Source of the DNA: Sweltsa coloradensis | Taxonomy: Eukaryota; Arthropoda; Insecta; Plecoptera; Chloroperlidae | Assembly (NCBI GenBank): GCA_024449915.1 | Contig: JAMZAV010000366.1 | Location: 1-64,000, forward strand | Direction of reading: 5' to 3' | DNA length: 64,000 nucleotides | Shown here: positions 23,071 through 34,099 of the stretch, in pieces | How positions within the stretch are numbered: position 1 is the stretch's first letter | How the letters are laid out: every line of letters begins with the position of its first letter | Notes under the pieces: generated by a model | The model's database searches: none | Told to the model about the DNA's origin: nothing | What the model saw: only the letters and a program-made list of their open reading frames with translations | Made by a program: the position numbers and the translations under genes

Positions 23071-23483
23071 AAATTTTATGCTGATAACTCATTAGGTGCC
23101 TTCATGGTGAATGCTGGAAATATTGGAGTTTCAGTTAGTGCATGATTAAAGCTTTTACATAATATGTCGGCGTGTCAACTTTATCGTCAAACTACAACAA
23201 TCTAAGCATGCATATGCCTAATAACAAACACTATACGGTGACGATTCTCCGATTTTTATAAGTTAAGTTCATGTAACTCGCTGTAGAATTAGGAAACGGT
23301 TGCCTAATAATAACAGATTCAGTGCTAAAACGTCTGACCAACTATGACAGGCCCAATGTAATATTAGTGTCTTGTTTCAGGTTGATTAGTCTGGAGGTGA
23401 TGCCTGCTCCACAAGACAGATGGCGCGCCCTGTCGTGAGAAACAACTCGGGTGAGAGAGCCAAGCGCGCGGTATGGTTTTAAA
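23071..23483. other. Gene-free stretch, nothing recognised
   Basis: No supported gene or repeat; the last 80 bases are less AT-rich (TGGCGCGCCCTGTCG) without a readable frame. Confidence 0.35.
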
Positions 23484-24111
23484 CTAGGAAGCTTCGCAAA
23501 CGCTTTTTCAGGCGCGTTGTTGGATGAGCGTATGTTTTTTTAAACGAAAAAAGTGCAAAATTGCGATTTGCATGAGAAATTATTTTTCGATTGCGCTCAA
23601 ATTTCACACAAATATATAAATTCATAAAATTAAGGTTCTGTGAAAATATCATTTCAATCTGATGAAGCATGTAGGTGTTATAAGTCGAAGAAATTTTTTT
23701 TAGACGAAAAAAGCCTAAAATTGTGATTTTCATGAGAAATTATTTTTCGATCGCGCTTAAATTTCAAACCAATATATTAATTCGTATAATTAAGGCTCTG
23801 TGAAAAAATCATTACAATCGGATAAAGCATGTAGGTGTTATAAGTCGAAGAAATTTGTTAAAAGTCGAAAATATCGTAAAATTGCGATTTTAATGAGAAA
23901 TAATTTTTCGATTGCGCTCAAAAACGTGGCAGTCTAAGTTTAGAGATTTCGAAGGCCTCCAGAAAATTTCATAGCAATTGGAGTATCGGTTTAGCCGGAA
24001 TAGTGTTAACAAACAGCCAAAAATACAAAAGAAAAGAAAAAAAGAAAAGAAAAACATTCCGGATTTTTTTCTCCAGTGTAGTGAAATGGAATCTTCGCTT
24101 CGCTCATCCAA
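23484..24111 (-). mobile_element. Helitron2-like element, subfamily B, full length
   Basis: CTAG|TTTAAA at the 3' end and GTAA|TTGGATGAGCG at the 5' end. Hairpin AACGCGCCTGAAAAAGCGTT, spacer TGCGAAGCTTCCTAG. Two monomers about 160 bases apart. Confidence 0.86.
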
Positions 24112-24266
24112 TTACGCTGTTGGTTAGGAACATACGTTGTACCTTTGCGTTTGCTGTTGGCCGAGATTGAGAAAACCAGCTTTTTACGCCGAACGCAGAG
24201 AGTCTGGATCACTTTGAAATCTCCATCGTTTGTCCTATCGAGTTATAAATATAGTTTGCACCAAAA

Positions 24267-24417
24267 TCGCTATCAGAGCACATTTTCCAATAATAACTCA
24301 CTTTTGTTAGTAACTGACCGTAAATGTGCCACAAAATAGGTAGGCTAATTTCTGGTAATTTTACAAGGTTGCGTAGGGGAAAAATATTTTAAATATTAAA
24401 ATGTGCTCTGATAGCGA
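24267..24417. mobile_element. 151-bp hairpin MITE
   Basis: Perfect 20-bp inverted ends TCGCTATCAGAGCACATTTT (24267-24286) and complement (24398-24417). The short interior has no ORF. No second copy was seen in the window. Confidence 0.75.
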
Positions 24418-24562
24418 CATATGCTCATTCCTTGTTAACATCGACCCAAAAATTCAAAATTCAAAATTTTTGATTGAAAATTGGAGGTCGAAAAGTGGTC
24501 TAGACTGTACGTGATATAAGCTGGATTTGTTGATCAAGCGAATTTTTTAATGGACATTTTAG

Positions 24563-24715
24563 TCTCGGTGGTCTAGTTGGCTAAGGCGTCCACCCGGAAA
24601 GTGGGAGACTCGGGTTCGTACCCCGATCGGGATGGATTTTGTAATTTCTGGATTGTATTAAATATCAACAATTCCACCTACGGGAGTGTTTCCCGACTAT
24701 CCAAATTGAGAAATT
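24563..24715 (+). mobile_element. tRNA-derived SINE with complete head and tail
   Basis: Head 24563-24635: A-box GGTCTAGTTGGC, paired CCAC/GTGG around loop CCGGAAA, B-box GGGTTCGTACCCC, and acceptor-like GTCTCGG / CGGGATGG ends. Tail: TTTGTAATTTCTGGATTG, ACCTACGGGAGTGTTTCCCG and AAATTGAGAAATTG, shared with three other copies. Confidence 0.8.
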
Positions 24716-25196
24716 GTAAAACAAGCTGGCAAGTAATGTGAGTAAGGTGAAGTCCCTACATTCGCCTGTGACTGAGGACACCCATGAAGAAAACCTTTCA
24801 GGGGGAACTGGCATCAGAGTCATGCAGTAAATGCATCCCCTGAAAGCACCAGTGCCTAGTACAGAGTACTAATAATCTGATCGAAGAGTGATTGTTTTCG
24901 CGGTTGATTTGGTGTGAATTACTGTGGCAGTAACAAAGAAATATGAAATGACATGTTAGAGATTATGATGTATCACAATGTTTGGTTTGTGAATGATAAT
25001 GTTAAATGAACTGACTGTGTATGGATGATTTTTGATCGGACATCAACACAGAGATGAAAGTTCGAGATCAGGCATTATAGAGTCGTCATCGGTCGGAAGT
25101 TGTGGACGCACCCGCGCTTTCTTGGCAAGAGGACCGATGTTGAGTTCTTGGAAGTGGCGTTTGCGGGCAAATTTTGAATGTTCTGCTAAAGCGGTT
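24716..25196. other. Gene-free stretch, nothing recognised
   Basis: No supported gene. Contains a small inverted pair around 24800-24860 (CCTGAAAG / CTTTCAGG). Confidence 0.35.
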
Positions 25197-25607
25197 AGGT
25201 TCGTTTTTTTGTCCTGCACTGCCGTCGCTGGTGCAGGGTGTAGAACACCAACACGTTATTCTGTCCCCGTGCAACTTACACTGCAGCGGTTTTTTGTCCA
25301 GTGTAAACTTACACTTTACCGCGGTGTAACACCAGCTCCAGAGGTGAGTGTGCGGTGTAGTGCAGTGAAAAGATGGCGGCAACTCTTTATACCAGGAATA
25401 ATCATGTTTTATATTACATACGTTACTTATTTCATACAAACGTAAATAGAAATCAAAGTTGTACAGAATTATTTAACTGATCAAATGATGCTACACCAAA
25501 GCGTTATCTTGTAATCCCGTAGTGTAACTACACAATCGACATTTTCCGGTCTACACCCTACACCGGCACCACAGAAAAGTGCAGGACAAAAAAACGAACC
25601 TGTGGAA
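25197..25607 (-). mobile_element. MITE-B, copy 1, with 24-bp perfect inverted ends
   Basis: 25197-25220 and 25584-25607 are exact complements (inner part TTTTTGTCCTGCACT). The interior matches the 29262-29655 copy in reverse orientation (GGTCTACACC, CCAGTGTAAAC, AACACGTTATTCTGTC). The 137-codon frame across it has no family resemblance and is regarded as chance. Confidence 0.8.
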
Positions 25608-25611
25608 GGGT

Positions 25612-25948
25612 GTAAACCGGAAAAGTCGACAGTGTATGGAATTATGGTTACACTGGTTGCGTTCCGTTAACTGCTGGACGTACTGAACCACCAGCCAGCT
25701 TTACTGACGAATACTGGGCGAAAAACCTCCAGTACTTCCAGTAAACTGAAGGCGCTGGGCCAGCAATTTACGGGACGCTCAGCACCACTCAGCACACTGC
25801 TGACAGCAGTTAACGGAACGGGTCCACTACAGGATGACAAAAACACGCTCTGGTGTAGCATCAATTGATCAGTTAAATAATTCTGTACAATTTTGAATTC
25901 TATTTACGTATGTATGAAATGAGTAATGTATGTAATATTAAAACATGA
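25612..25948 (+). mobile_element. MITE-B, copy 2, truncated and interrupted
   Basis: Starts GGGTGTAAACCGG and continues with GAATTATGGTTACACT, is broken by a second MITE at 25655-25825, then resumes ACTACAGGATGACAAAAACA and runs to about 25948. The terminal inverted ends are missing. Confidence 0.72.
25655..25825. mobile_element. 171-bp MITE, PIF/Harbinger-like, inside MITE-B
   Basis: Ends share CGTTCCGTTAACTGCTG as inverted repeats and start with GG. The triplet ACT flanks it on both sides (25652-25654, 25826-25828). The empty site GGTTACACTACAGGAAGAC is seen intact in the 29262 copy. A 3-bp duplication and GG-starting ends suggest PIF/Harbinger, although ACT is not the usual TWA target. 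Confidence 0.75.
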
Positions 25949-25956
25949 TTTTTCAT

Positions 25957-26055
25957 TTCTCGATTTGGTTAGTCGGGAAACACTCCCGTAGGTGTTACTA
26001 CTACAATTCAGAAAATTAGGGCGGACTTTTTTAATTTCTGAATTGTAGTAAATAA
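25957..26055 (-). mobile_element. SINE tail, minus orientation
   Basis: Complement of the tail ending in ACCTACGGGAGTGTTTCCCG and AAATCGAGAAAT, followed by GGCGGACTTTTTTAATTTCTG as at 21230-21256. Confidence 0.65.
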
Positions 26056-26117
26056 TAATGATTATTCATGGTGTGAAGCCTACAAGAAATGTTGACATTA
26101 CGTTAAAACACACTATA

Positions 26118-26814
26118 ATTTATTTTTTATTTATTTATTATTTATTTAACGTCTATCCTATTCAGTTATAAAAACTGATTTACAAAGGAGGACAACAAAA
26201 TTTAACCCTTTCAGTCATGGATATGAATATGAGTAATATGAATATGAGATATGAAACACAAGTAGTATATCAGTTTGATAAAGACTCCTGTAAAGGAATC
26301 GAAATAAAATAAAGATATTATTAACAGTGAAAAGTCCAATGAATTTTTATTTATAAAGTCATGGCGTCCATGATTATTGACATGAAATTCATAATTTAAA
26401 TCCGGGTAAATGATAGGTTTTTCAGTTTGACCACATTAAAAAAAATTTGGTGAACTTGAAACAAAAATTAAAAAATCCCCATTTCAATGGGATGAATTTG
26501 TACCTTTATTAGAGAAGATTGAAAATACACATCCGCAAAAATGCTAAAAATGTGAAAATTTTGGTTTGTCCCGGAAACGTAGTATCATTGTATAGTATTG
26601 CTGTTTTATAAACTAAACAAAATCTAACATATCCAAAAAAAATCAGAAAAAAATCTTCTTTTAGAAATGCATTTAAAATTTAAATTTGAACTAAAACTGT
26701 AGCTTTATTTTAAAATTCAAATTTTTTCCGAAATTCCTCAAAAATCACGCTAAAAGATATTTTAAAATATCAAAATTCTCAGAAAAAAATGAGAAAAATT
26801 AATTGTTTGCCGAA
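26118..26814. other. LINE-type 3' tail then AT-rich sequence
   Basis: 26118-26200 matches 17005-17075 (TTTAACGTCTATCCTATT, then GTTATAAAAACTGATTTACA) and is a minus-strand retroelement tail. The remainder to 26814 is AT-rich with no supported gene. Confidence 0.5.
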
Positions 26815-26905
26815 AATTACACGGGACAAAATAACGCCGCAGTGTATGTTGCACGGAGACAGAATAACGTGTTGATGTTCTACACCTTGCACCAGCGATG
26901 GCAAA
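26815..26905 (+). mobile_element. MITE-B end fragment
   Basis: GACAAAATAACGCCGCAGTG, TTGCACGGAGACAGAATAAC and TTGCACCAGCGATGGCA match 29552-29637 of the full copy. Confidence 0.7.
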
Positions 26906-27581
26906 GCAAGACATTTTAGCAGCTCCCGCGGAATAAGGATTTTCCAGTAAACGCCTTTTGATGCGCAAAATGCTTCACGAAGGTCTTTGAAGAATTTGGC
27001 ATCTTGCGCCCCGGATTGGTGTAGACAAACAAGACATTTTGCACGAATATTGATAAGTGCAAATGAAGATACGAACAACCTGGAAACAAAATACTAACAA
27101 AATTGTGTGGGTTTTTTGATAACAGTAGAAAAAACACGATTTTTTTTTAAATAAGACGTTTTCATTATTTTCTATAATACCTACTTGTTTTTTTACCGGT
27201 GTCGTTACCTCTACTTGTATGTCTTGCATCACATTGCGAAACATTTAACTCCGCATATATACTTCATAATCATGTTTCCCATCACAGAGTTTGTGGCGGA
27301 GTCATCCTGCGTAAAAGATGTTCTATCGCTTGCTACGAGTATTCTTTACAATACATAACAACGTGCTTGAGAATATTTGATGATAAAACTCTTTGGAGGA
27401 GATGGTTGGTTTTCCACGAGAGAAAATAACATTGTTTAATATCCAAAGCCACGCGTGGTGTTTACTGTGTTGGCGTGGTTAGTGGAAAACACGGGTGACG
27501 GTCTTGTACGGCTTCTCCAGAACAAACAAACAAACAAACAAACAAACAAACAAACAAACAAACAAACAAACCGTTTACAAA
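26906..27581. other. Gene-free stretch with an (AAAC)n microsatellite
   Basis: No supported gene in 26906-27520. 27522-27570 is an AAAC repeat directly before the 6.1-kb inverted-repeat-bounded segment. Confidence 0.5.
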
Positions 27582-28135
27582 CCCTGCTAAAAATTCCAGT
27601 TGAATACAGTTGAAGACATCCCATTGAATACCGTTGAATCCATTTGAACCATGTTCATGTTAATCTCAACGGGATTCAAGTGTATTTGTGCCACATTTAC
27701 GTTTTCAATTGGCAATGTATTCAATGGGGTTCAACATGAAACTCTCTCTTGTAATCAATTGGATTCAACATGAACTGTAACCAACCTGATTCAAATGTGT
27801 TCGTAGTCAAATGGAATCAACTGTATTATTTAGCCATATGCAATGGTAATCAAATGGATTCAACAGGTTCTGTAACCAACCTTCAATGGGATTCAAATGG
27901 AACTAACGGTAGTCAACAGGAACTCAACAGGATTCAAATGGAACCAACGGTTGTCAACAGGAATCAAACAAAACCCAGTAGTCAACGGGAATGAAATGGA
28001 ATCAACAGTTGTCGACAGGATTCACATCAAACACACTGTAGTCAACGGGATACAAATGGAACCAACGGTGGTCAATGGAATTCAAATAGAACACACGGTA
28101 GGCAACAGGAAATTCAATAGTAACAAAGAAATCAA

Positions 28136-29261
28136 TAAAGTAGTACTATAGAAGACATATTTAATAAAAATTGTAGATACAGCAACAGTTCACATGGCAT
28201 AAAAGTGTAGACTAGTTATGAAATTGAAACATATTTCTCTGCAAGTCTTGTCACCTGATATGTAGGTAGTTAGGCCTACCTGGAACAAAAAAAGTCCCCA
28301 ATCACATATTTTGCATGTTAACAGTTAATGGTTAGGCATACTCTAGTTTAAGAATAGACCCTTGTCCAAACTCAAAATCCTTGGAACTTGGAAATCTGAC
28401 TATTTGTGTTTTTTCATTTCCGGTAGGCCTACAGTAGCCTAATTGGTATCCCTTTGGTCTTAGCCTGCAGCTTACTAACTTAGATACAAATTTAAATCAA
28501 ATTTTGCATCTGTTGCCCGTTTGCCGAATAAATTATTTCAGAATGGATGAATTACTATAAAGATCAAGTCATACAATTTTTTAAAAATAATTTGTTACAA
28601 AGAAAATCATTGGCCTCCTACTTACTTAAGCTAGGCCTACAATATGTTCTTTTTCGGTTTTCTAATACAAAACACTTGTCAAATCAAAGTTTTAATCTTT
28701 TTTGGTTTTTTGAAACCACTCAAGCCGTGTTTAGCACATTCGTAAAAACTACTTGATAGTTCAGAATAGAATGCTTTTACTGATGAAATAACTTGTTTCA
28801 GCAGCAGGCTCTAGGAGGCTTTGTTTGTGTCGACACCGCTATGTTGATCGTTATTCCCGAGTTTGATGGACCGTTCGACTATCGATATAAAACACGACTG
28901 ATGTTTCTGTTCACACCGGTCCACACTAAAGTTACACTGGACTACGAGCCTTTTTTTCGCCATTTTCGAAAACACAAGATGCCACATTGATATTTTTCAT
29001 ACCGCAGTTTATGATATCAGGTACTGGAATTTGACGGAATTAAAATGGCGAAAGGAACTTATAAAGGAACGTTAAATTCGTTCCAAGTTCCCACGAAATA
29101 ATAACTTTGACGTTACAAGTTCCTGATCTAAGAAAAGGAACGCATTCCCACAAAAGTTCCTGAAAAAGGAACGCGTTCCTCCCCAAGACTGACTATCAGG
29201 AACCGGAACCAAACCAAAACCTGGAACCACACACCCCTACAATAAAAACAATATTATTAGG
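28136..29261. other. Interior of the 6.1-kb segment, no recognised gene
   Basis: Frames at 28547-28756 and 28793-28990 are short and resemble no family I know. The second is preceded by TTGTTTCAG, a plausible splice acceptor, so an unrecognised exon cannot be excluded. 29030-29250 contains alternating GGAAC/GTTCC motifs. Confidence 0.3.
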
Positions 29262-29655
29262 TTAATTTTTTTGTCTTGCACTTTGCTGTGGTGCAGGTGT
29301 AGACCGGAAAATGTCAATAGTGTAGAGAATTATGGTTACACTACAGGAAGACAGAAAAACGCTCTGGTGTAACATCAGTTGATCAGTTAAATAATGCTGT
29401 ACAATTTGAATTCTATTTACGTTTGAATGAAATAAGTAATGTATGTTATATAAAACATGTAAATTGACATAACGTTAAAAAACACAGTTTAATTTTCACT
29501 GCACTACACCGTATACCCATCTCTGGAGCGGGTGAAGTGTAAGTGTTTACACTGGACAAAATAACGCCGCAGTGTATGTTGCACGGAGACAGAATAACGT
29601 GTTGGTGATCTACACTTTGCACCAGCAATGGCAGTGCAGGACAAAAATCGAAACT
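29262..29655 (+). mobile_element. MITE-B, copy 3 (most complete)
   Basis: Inverted ends TTTTTTTGTCTTGCACT and complement of TTTTTGTCCTGCACT. The interior matches copies 1 and 2 and preserves the uninterrupted TTACACTACAGG site. Confidence 0.75.
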
Positions 29656-30910
29656 ATAATATTGTGTGTGACTGACCACTGGCAGTTAACAATTTTGAGG
29701 CTGGTGGTGGTGTCTATCTACAGCTTGTTTTTACTGTGATAGCTGTTGCACACTTAAGACAACATTTCTAGGTTGGACACTAAACATAATATGTTGGCCT
29801 ACCTATACAAACATTTCTAAGCTTTCCAAAAACATACATGTGTACCGGTAGCCTAGATTGTATAGGCCCTATGCGCTTATAGCCAAGAGTGTATACCTTT
29901 AGGAAAGTACATGCATGCATTTGCCCAACCCTACTGAACAGGTCTACTAGTCCCAAAATAAATCATGAAAAGTGTGTGCAGACTGCAGATAGGCCTACAC
30001 CTGGCTGGCATACTTAAAATATTTCTTTCAATTAAAAGAAACAGGCCTATCTGTAAAAATAAAATTAGGTAATTCCTATCCCCACTCCCCAGAAATGCCT
30101 AGCTGTCAGAGGTAGGGCAAGTTCTACCTTTAATGCTAGTTTGCGCTAGTCGTTACTTGATAGTTGATTGTTTTAAAGAGGGCGACACAAACAATTCAAT
30201 TTAAGGTTCCTACTCTTCCCCGGTTATTTCTCTATGATGTATATACGTAATGATAAGCTAAGGTTGTTGGTACCAAACACATAGGGGCACCTTAAAATGA
30301 TAGTTTCATCTCCGAGGCCATTTGCATACCTAGGATTTTGCCTCGACGGCCACGGCTACCGATGGTCAGCTGATGTTGAGTCGAGAAGAATGCAATAACT
30401 GGAAATATTAACAACCGCAGCCTATGAGGAGCAACATTGCTGGCAGTGGTATCTGAAAACAATTAAAAGACTTTTCATCAATACCGTACCGTAACTTAGA
30501 AAAATGAAAAATGAATAGAAACACATATTTAATGGGGATGGAGCTGTATTGTGTGTACATGTGTGTCATTTACGTCTTCAGTTTCCGTCAAAAAGTAGGA
30601 CTAAAATAACTTATTATGTATTCAACGTAACCATGTGCCAAGTTGAAAATGCATAGCCTACAATTCTAATTCTAATGTAGGCCCTAAATGTTTTACTACA
30701 CTTTACGGAAATAACCACGGTTATAAGATATTTTAAACAAATTTTCTAGGCCTACTCTTCAGTCATCAACATTTCAAAAGACTAGGCTTTCATTGTAGGT
30801 CGCGTAGGTATACAACATATTAGCTCGAATTCGCTTTTCTAAAATCTAAATGAAAGCGAGGCTCAGTCCAGTAGGCGTACTCGAGGCTCCCTGTCACCTC
30901 CACCCATGGC
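29656..30910. other. Gene-free stretch inside the 6.1-kb segment
   Basis: No supported gene; from about 29790 onward the sequence is increasingly rich in TAGGCCTA-type words. Confidence 0.35.
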
Positions 30911-31275
30911 TAGGGCTGTGCAAATTAGTAATATTGCCGGAATGCATAAATATCTCCGCCAGTCACTTATCAGCCGATTACAACGAATAGTGGTGCGCGC
31001 AGCGAGGGCCTTCCAAGTTACCCCTACCTAGGTATCCGCGTAATGTTCGGCTCTCGTCAGCGTTGGTGACGTCACTCATTACGGCTCGACACAGACGAAA
31101 TTTGAGTGCTTATTAATGACGAATCACTTACTGCCGCGTGCCGCCGCTGCGCGCTGACGAGTGAAAGACTGACCGGCGGCGGCAGTAGCCTAATTGAGCG
31201 GAATTTGAGACGAAAAACAGGCAAACGAGTACCCGACGACTCATTTCATTACCCGGGTACCCGTTCACAGCCCTA
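30911..31275. mobile_element. hAT-type element, 365 bp, with perfect 8-bp target duplication
   Basis: CCCATGGC occurs at 30903-30910 and 31276-31283, directly bordering TAGGGCTGTG and its complement CACAGCCCTA. TAGGGCTGTG is a classic hAT terminus. The interior is GC-richer than the surroundings (CGCTGCGCGCTGACGAG). The 65- and 60-codon frames inside look like chance. Confidence 0.92.
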
Positions 31276-31289
31276 CCCATGGCACCAAA

Positions 31290-32500
31290 TCCTACATTGT
31301 TGACTTTCACTTTTCATTCATAGGCTAGTAGGTCTATGGATGTAGGCCTAGGCCTATGACTGCGACACAATTTGTCTGTAGCATTGACAATACACGACAA
31401 GTCAGAATAAAAGGTCACTGGTCAAAACTGTCAAATAGCACACAAGACTTTTGTAGGCATACCTACGGTCATGTAAGCCTAGCATCTAGGCCTAAAGTTG
31501 AAGTAGGTTAACGGTAGGTCACAGGCATAATGCATTGTACGCCCTAGAAATTTAGGAACTTTTCGGTTGGGGGAAAAATCAAATAGGCCTACATGAAAAC
31601 AAAAACAAACAAAAAACTGTAAAACCTTTACGTAACGTTGCTAATTTAAGTATAAAGGAATTTCGATTTCAACCGTTAAGGTATTTTGTTTAAAATAGCA
31701 AGTTTAGACCAGGTCTAGGCAATAATAATAAAGACTGAATTGAATTGAATTGAACCAGTAGGCCTAGGCCATAGCCTAGTCTAGCCCTACTAGGTAGGCC
31801 TAGACCTACCTAAAAATACATGAATAGGCCCTCGGCTAGGCCAAGCCTATTGCACAGTAATAAGCAGACCCAAGGCCTCAATTTAGGCAGGTATAGATAG
31901 TTTGTACATAAATTGTTTGCCCAACCATTTCATTACATTTACTTAGGTAGGCTTAGGCCCTACAGTAGGGTCTAGGCCTAGCCTACATCACACAAACAAT
32001 GAATTATTCTAAAATGTAACTAGGGCTAGGGCTAGGGCTTTGTGTATTTATCCAAATTCAATGGCCTAGGGTAGGCTAGGCCCTAGGCCTACTAGCCCTA
32101 CCTACTAGACCTTCATGGGCCAAAGTCATGAATATATAAGACCTGGGCTAGGGCTGGGCCCTAGGCCTAGGTAGGACTTTGTTTACAATTAAAATTATCA
32201 CTGTGGGAGATCCTAGGGGATGTTTTTTTTACACAAAGGCTGGGCCCTAGGCTAGGCCAACACAAACGATTGATAAAAATGCCCTAGCTTTGTGTAGGCC
32301 TAGGTAGGCTATCCAATCCCTATTCAATGGCCCTAGCGCAACCTAGGCCTAGAGAACCTGGATCTTATTACGTTACCTAGGCCTAGGGCCTAGGCTAGCC
32401 TCTGCTAAAGTGTACGGCTAGGCTATACGTCAATGGAAGGAGCCTAGGCCCTACCACTTTCTTATGATAATTACAACAGTTACACAATATTTCATGAAGG
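31290..32500. repeat. AGGCCT-rich low-complexity region
   Basis: TAGGCCTA, CTAGGCCTAG and GCCCTAGG words recur every few tens of bases, especially 31740-32460. Also GAATT repeats at 31736-31755. No gene supported. Confidence 0.7.
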
Positions 32501-33330
32501 CCTATCATGGATTAATAACGAAAATAACTTACCTTAAAGGTTCACAGGCGTTTAAATCAATCATAATTTTTCTTGAGTGACTGGTAGAGGCGGCCATTCT
32601 TGGCATCTTTTTATGCCTACTAGGTAGTTCAAAACACAGCTTTAAAAAACCTATTGCACTATGAAACAGTGCACAAATGTATTTTAATCGTTAATTAAAA
32701 TTTAAAAAAATATTTTGAAAATGCCATCACAAGGCTGACTTACTACACAAGCTCCCTAGTATATCCAAAGTTGATACAGTGTTGCTGTTTTGACCAAACA
32801 TACCAAATTTAAATTTTAAAAGGCCGGGGCATCCAAAGGGATGGGGTTTTGAATACATTTTTTATTTCTTTCGTGTGACATGGTGTGACCATGGAGCAAG
32901 AAAGATAAAAGTTTAATTCATGTGGGTTCCTTTTCAATACTGCCTTGACTGTTGTTTCCAAATTGATTCATGTTGCCTGTTGGTTCCTTGTGAACCCCAT
33001 TGCATCCTGTTGAATCCCGTTGGCCATTTTCAATCCTGTTGAATTAAAACCGATAGTTTGGTTTATGTAGAATCCCGTTGGTTCATTTTCAATCCTGATG
33101 AAACCGATTGGTTCCAATTGAATCAGGTTGGTTCATGTTGAATCCCATTGGTTCATTTTCATTCCTATTGATTCCGATTGGATTCCAATTGAATCACGTT
33201 GGTTCATGTTGAATCCCGTTGGTTCATTTTCATTCCTATTGAAACCGATTGGTTCCAATTCAATCCGGTGGTTCCATTTTAATCCCGTTGAATCCTAGCG
33301 GATGGATCCGATTGGTTGCCGTATATCCCA

Positions 33331-33578
33331 TTGAATACAGTTGGTTACATTTGTGTACGAACACATTTAAACCAGGTTGGTAACAGTTCCCGTTGAATAC
33401 AGTTGGTTACATTTGTGTACGAACACATTTAAACCAGGTTGGTTACGGTTCCCGTTGAATACAGTTGGTTACATTTGTGTACGAACACATTAAAACCTGG
33501 TTTGTTAAGGTTCCCGTTGAATACAGTTGGTTACATTTGTGTACAACACATTTGAATCAGACTGGTTACAGTTCCCAT
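33331..33578. repeat. 62-bp tandem repeat, four units
   Basis: TTGAATACAGTTGGTTACAT starts units at 33331, 33393, 33455 and 33517, with a regular period of 62. Units also share GTGTACGAACACATTTAAAC. It lies within the right-hand minisatellite array of the 6.1-kb segment. Confidence 0.92.
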
Positions 33579-33888
33579 TGACTACTTTTGAATCCATTTG
33601 GTTACAAACTGAGTTCCTGTTGACAACGGCGAACACATTTGAATGCAGTTGAACACAGTTGAATACATGCAAGTATTCAACTGTATTCAACTGGAATTTT
33701 TAGCAGGGAATCGAGAGTTATGAATCAAATTAGTGTGATGGGATGAAAACATATTTTCCGATAAATGGGAGCTCCGCGAACGTTTTTATAGTCGCGTAGA
33801 TGAATATAAGCGTATCGTTGTAGCTATTATTTCCCATGCTTCTTCATTTAGTTTCGTTTTGCCGTACTCTTGAAGGTATTGGTAAATT

Positions 33889-34099
33889 ATGTTCATCTCT
33901 ATGGATGAATTTGGAAGTTGGAACTTTCTGCCTCGTGCGCATGCTCGTCAACAGCTTCTTTATGTTTCAGTGACTCGGCTGCTGTCAGGATTGTCCGAGG
34001 GTGATGTTTGCCTGGAGGGGGAGAGGGGGGTGTTGGAGGGAGTCCCTGTCCGCGCAGCTCCCCTCCCTGCCCTCGTGCGCATGCTCGTCAACAGCTTTG
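33889..34099 (+). CDS. RASGRP: RasGRP exon 1 (5' boundary uncertain)
   Basis: The certain part is the end, [13 protein letters not shown] plus the first G of a split Asp codon, then donor GTAAGT. It aligns with the start of the RasGEF N-domain. ATG 33889 has A at -3 and is the first ATG after an in-frame stop at 33883. ATG 33901 is an alternative. An acceptor TATGTTTCAG at 33961-33970 could instead make this an internal exon starting at 33971, with the true start further upstream. Confidence 0.7.

Larger units (their letters stand above)
27582..33708. mobile_element. 6.1-kb segment bounded by perfect 33-bp inverted repeats and mirrored minisatellite arrays
   Basis: 27582-27614 (starting CCCTGCTAAAAATTCCAG) and 33676-33708 are exact complements. 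Next to each end is an array of degenerate GTTGAATCC/GGATTCAAC units (27615-28135 and about 32930-33675) in opposite orientation; for example CTGTAACCAACCTGATTCAA on the left is mirrored by TTGAATCAGACTGGTTACAG on the right. No clear target duplication (flanks AAA / AAT) and no recognisable transposase were found. A hAT element and a MITE-B copy lie inside. It is probably a large DNA transposon of unknown superfamily that has lost its coding part. Confidence 0.7.

Noticed and set aside
25032..25445. 137-codon + strand ORF
   Set aside because: It spans the MITE-B inverted repeat, with an equally long frame on the other strand; no family resemblance.
27522..27624. Cys-Leu-Phe-Val repeat ORF on the minus strand
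   Set aside because: It is the AAAC microsatellite.
28793..28990. Possible upstream RasGRP exon after TTGTTTCAG
   Set aside because: The peptide does not resemble the RasGRP N terminus and ends in a stop without a donor; kept only as an unrecognised frame.
33331..33578. CRISPR-like array of regular 62-bp units
   Set aside because: Repeat and spacer are both conserved between units, so it is a plain tandem repeat in eukaryotic DNA, embedded in a larger degenerate array.
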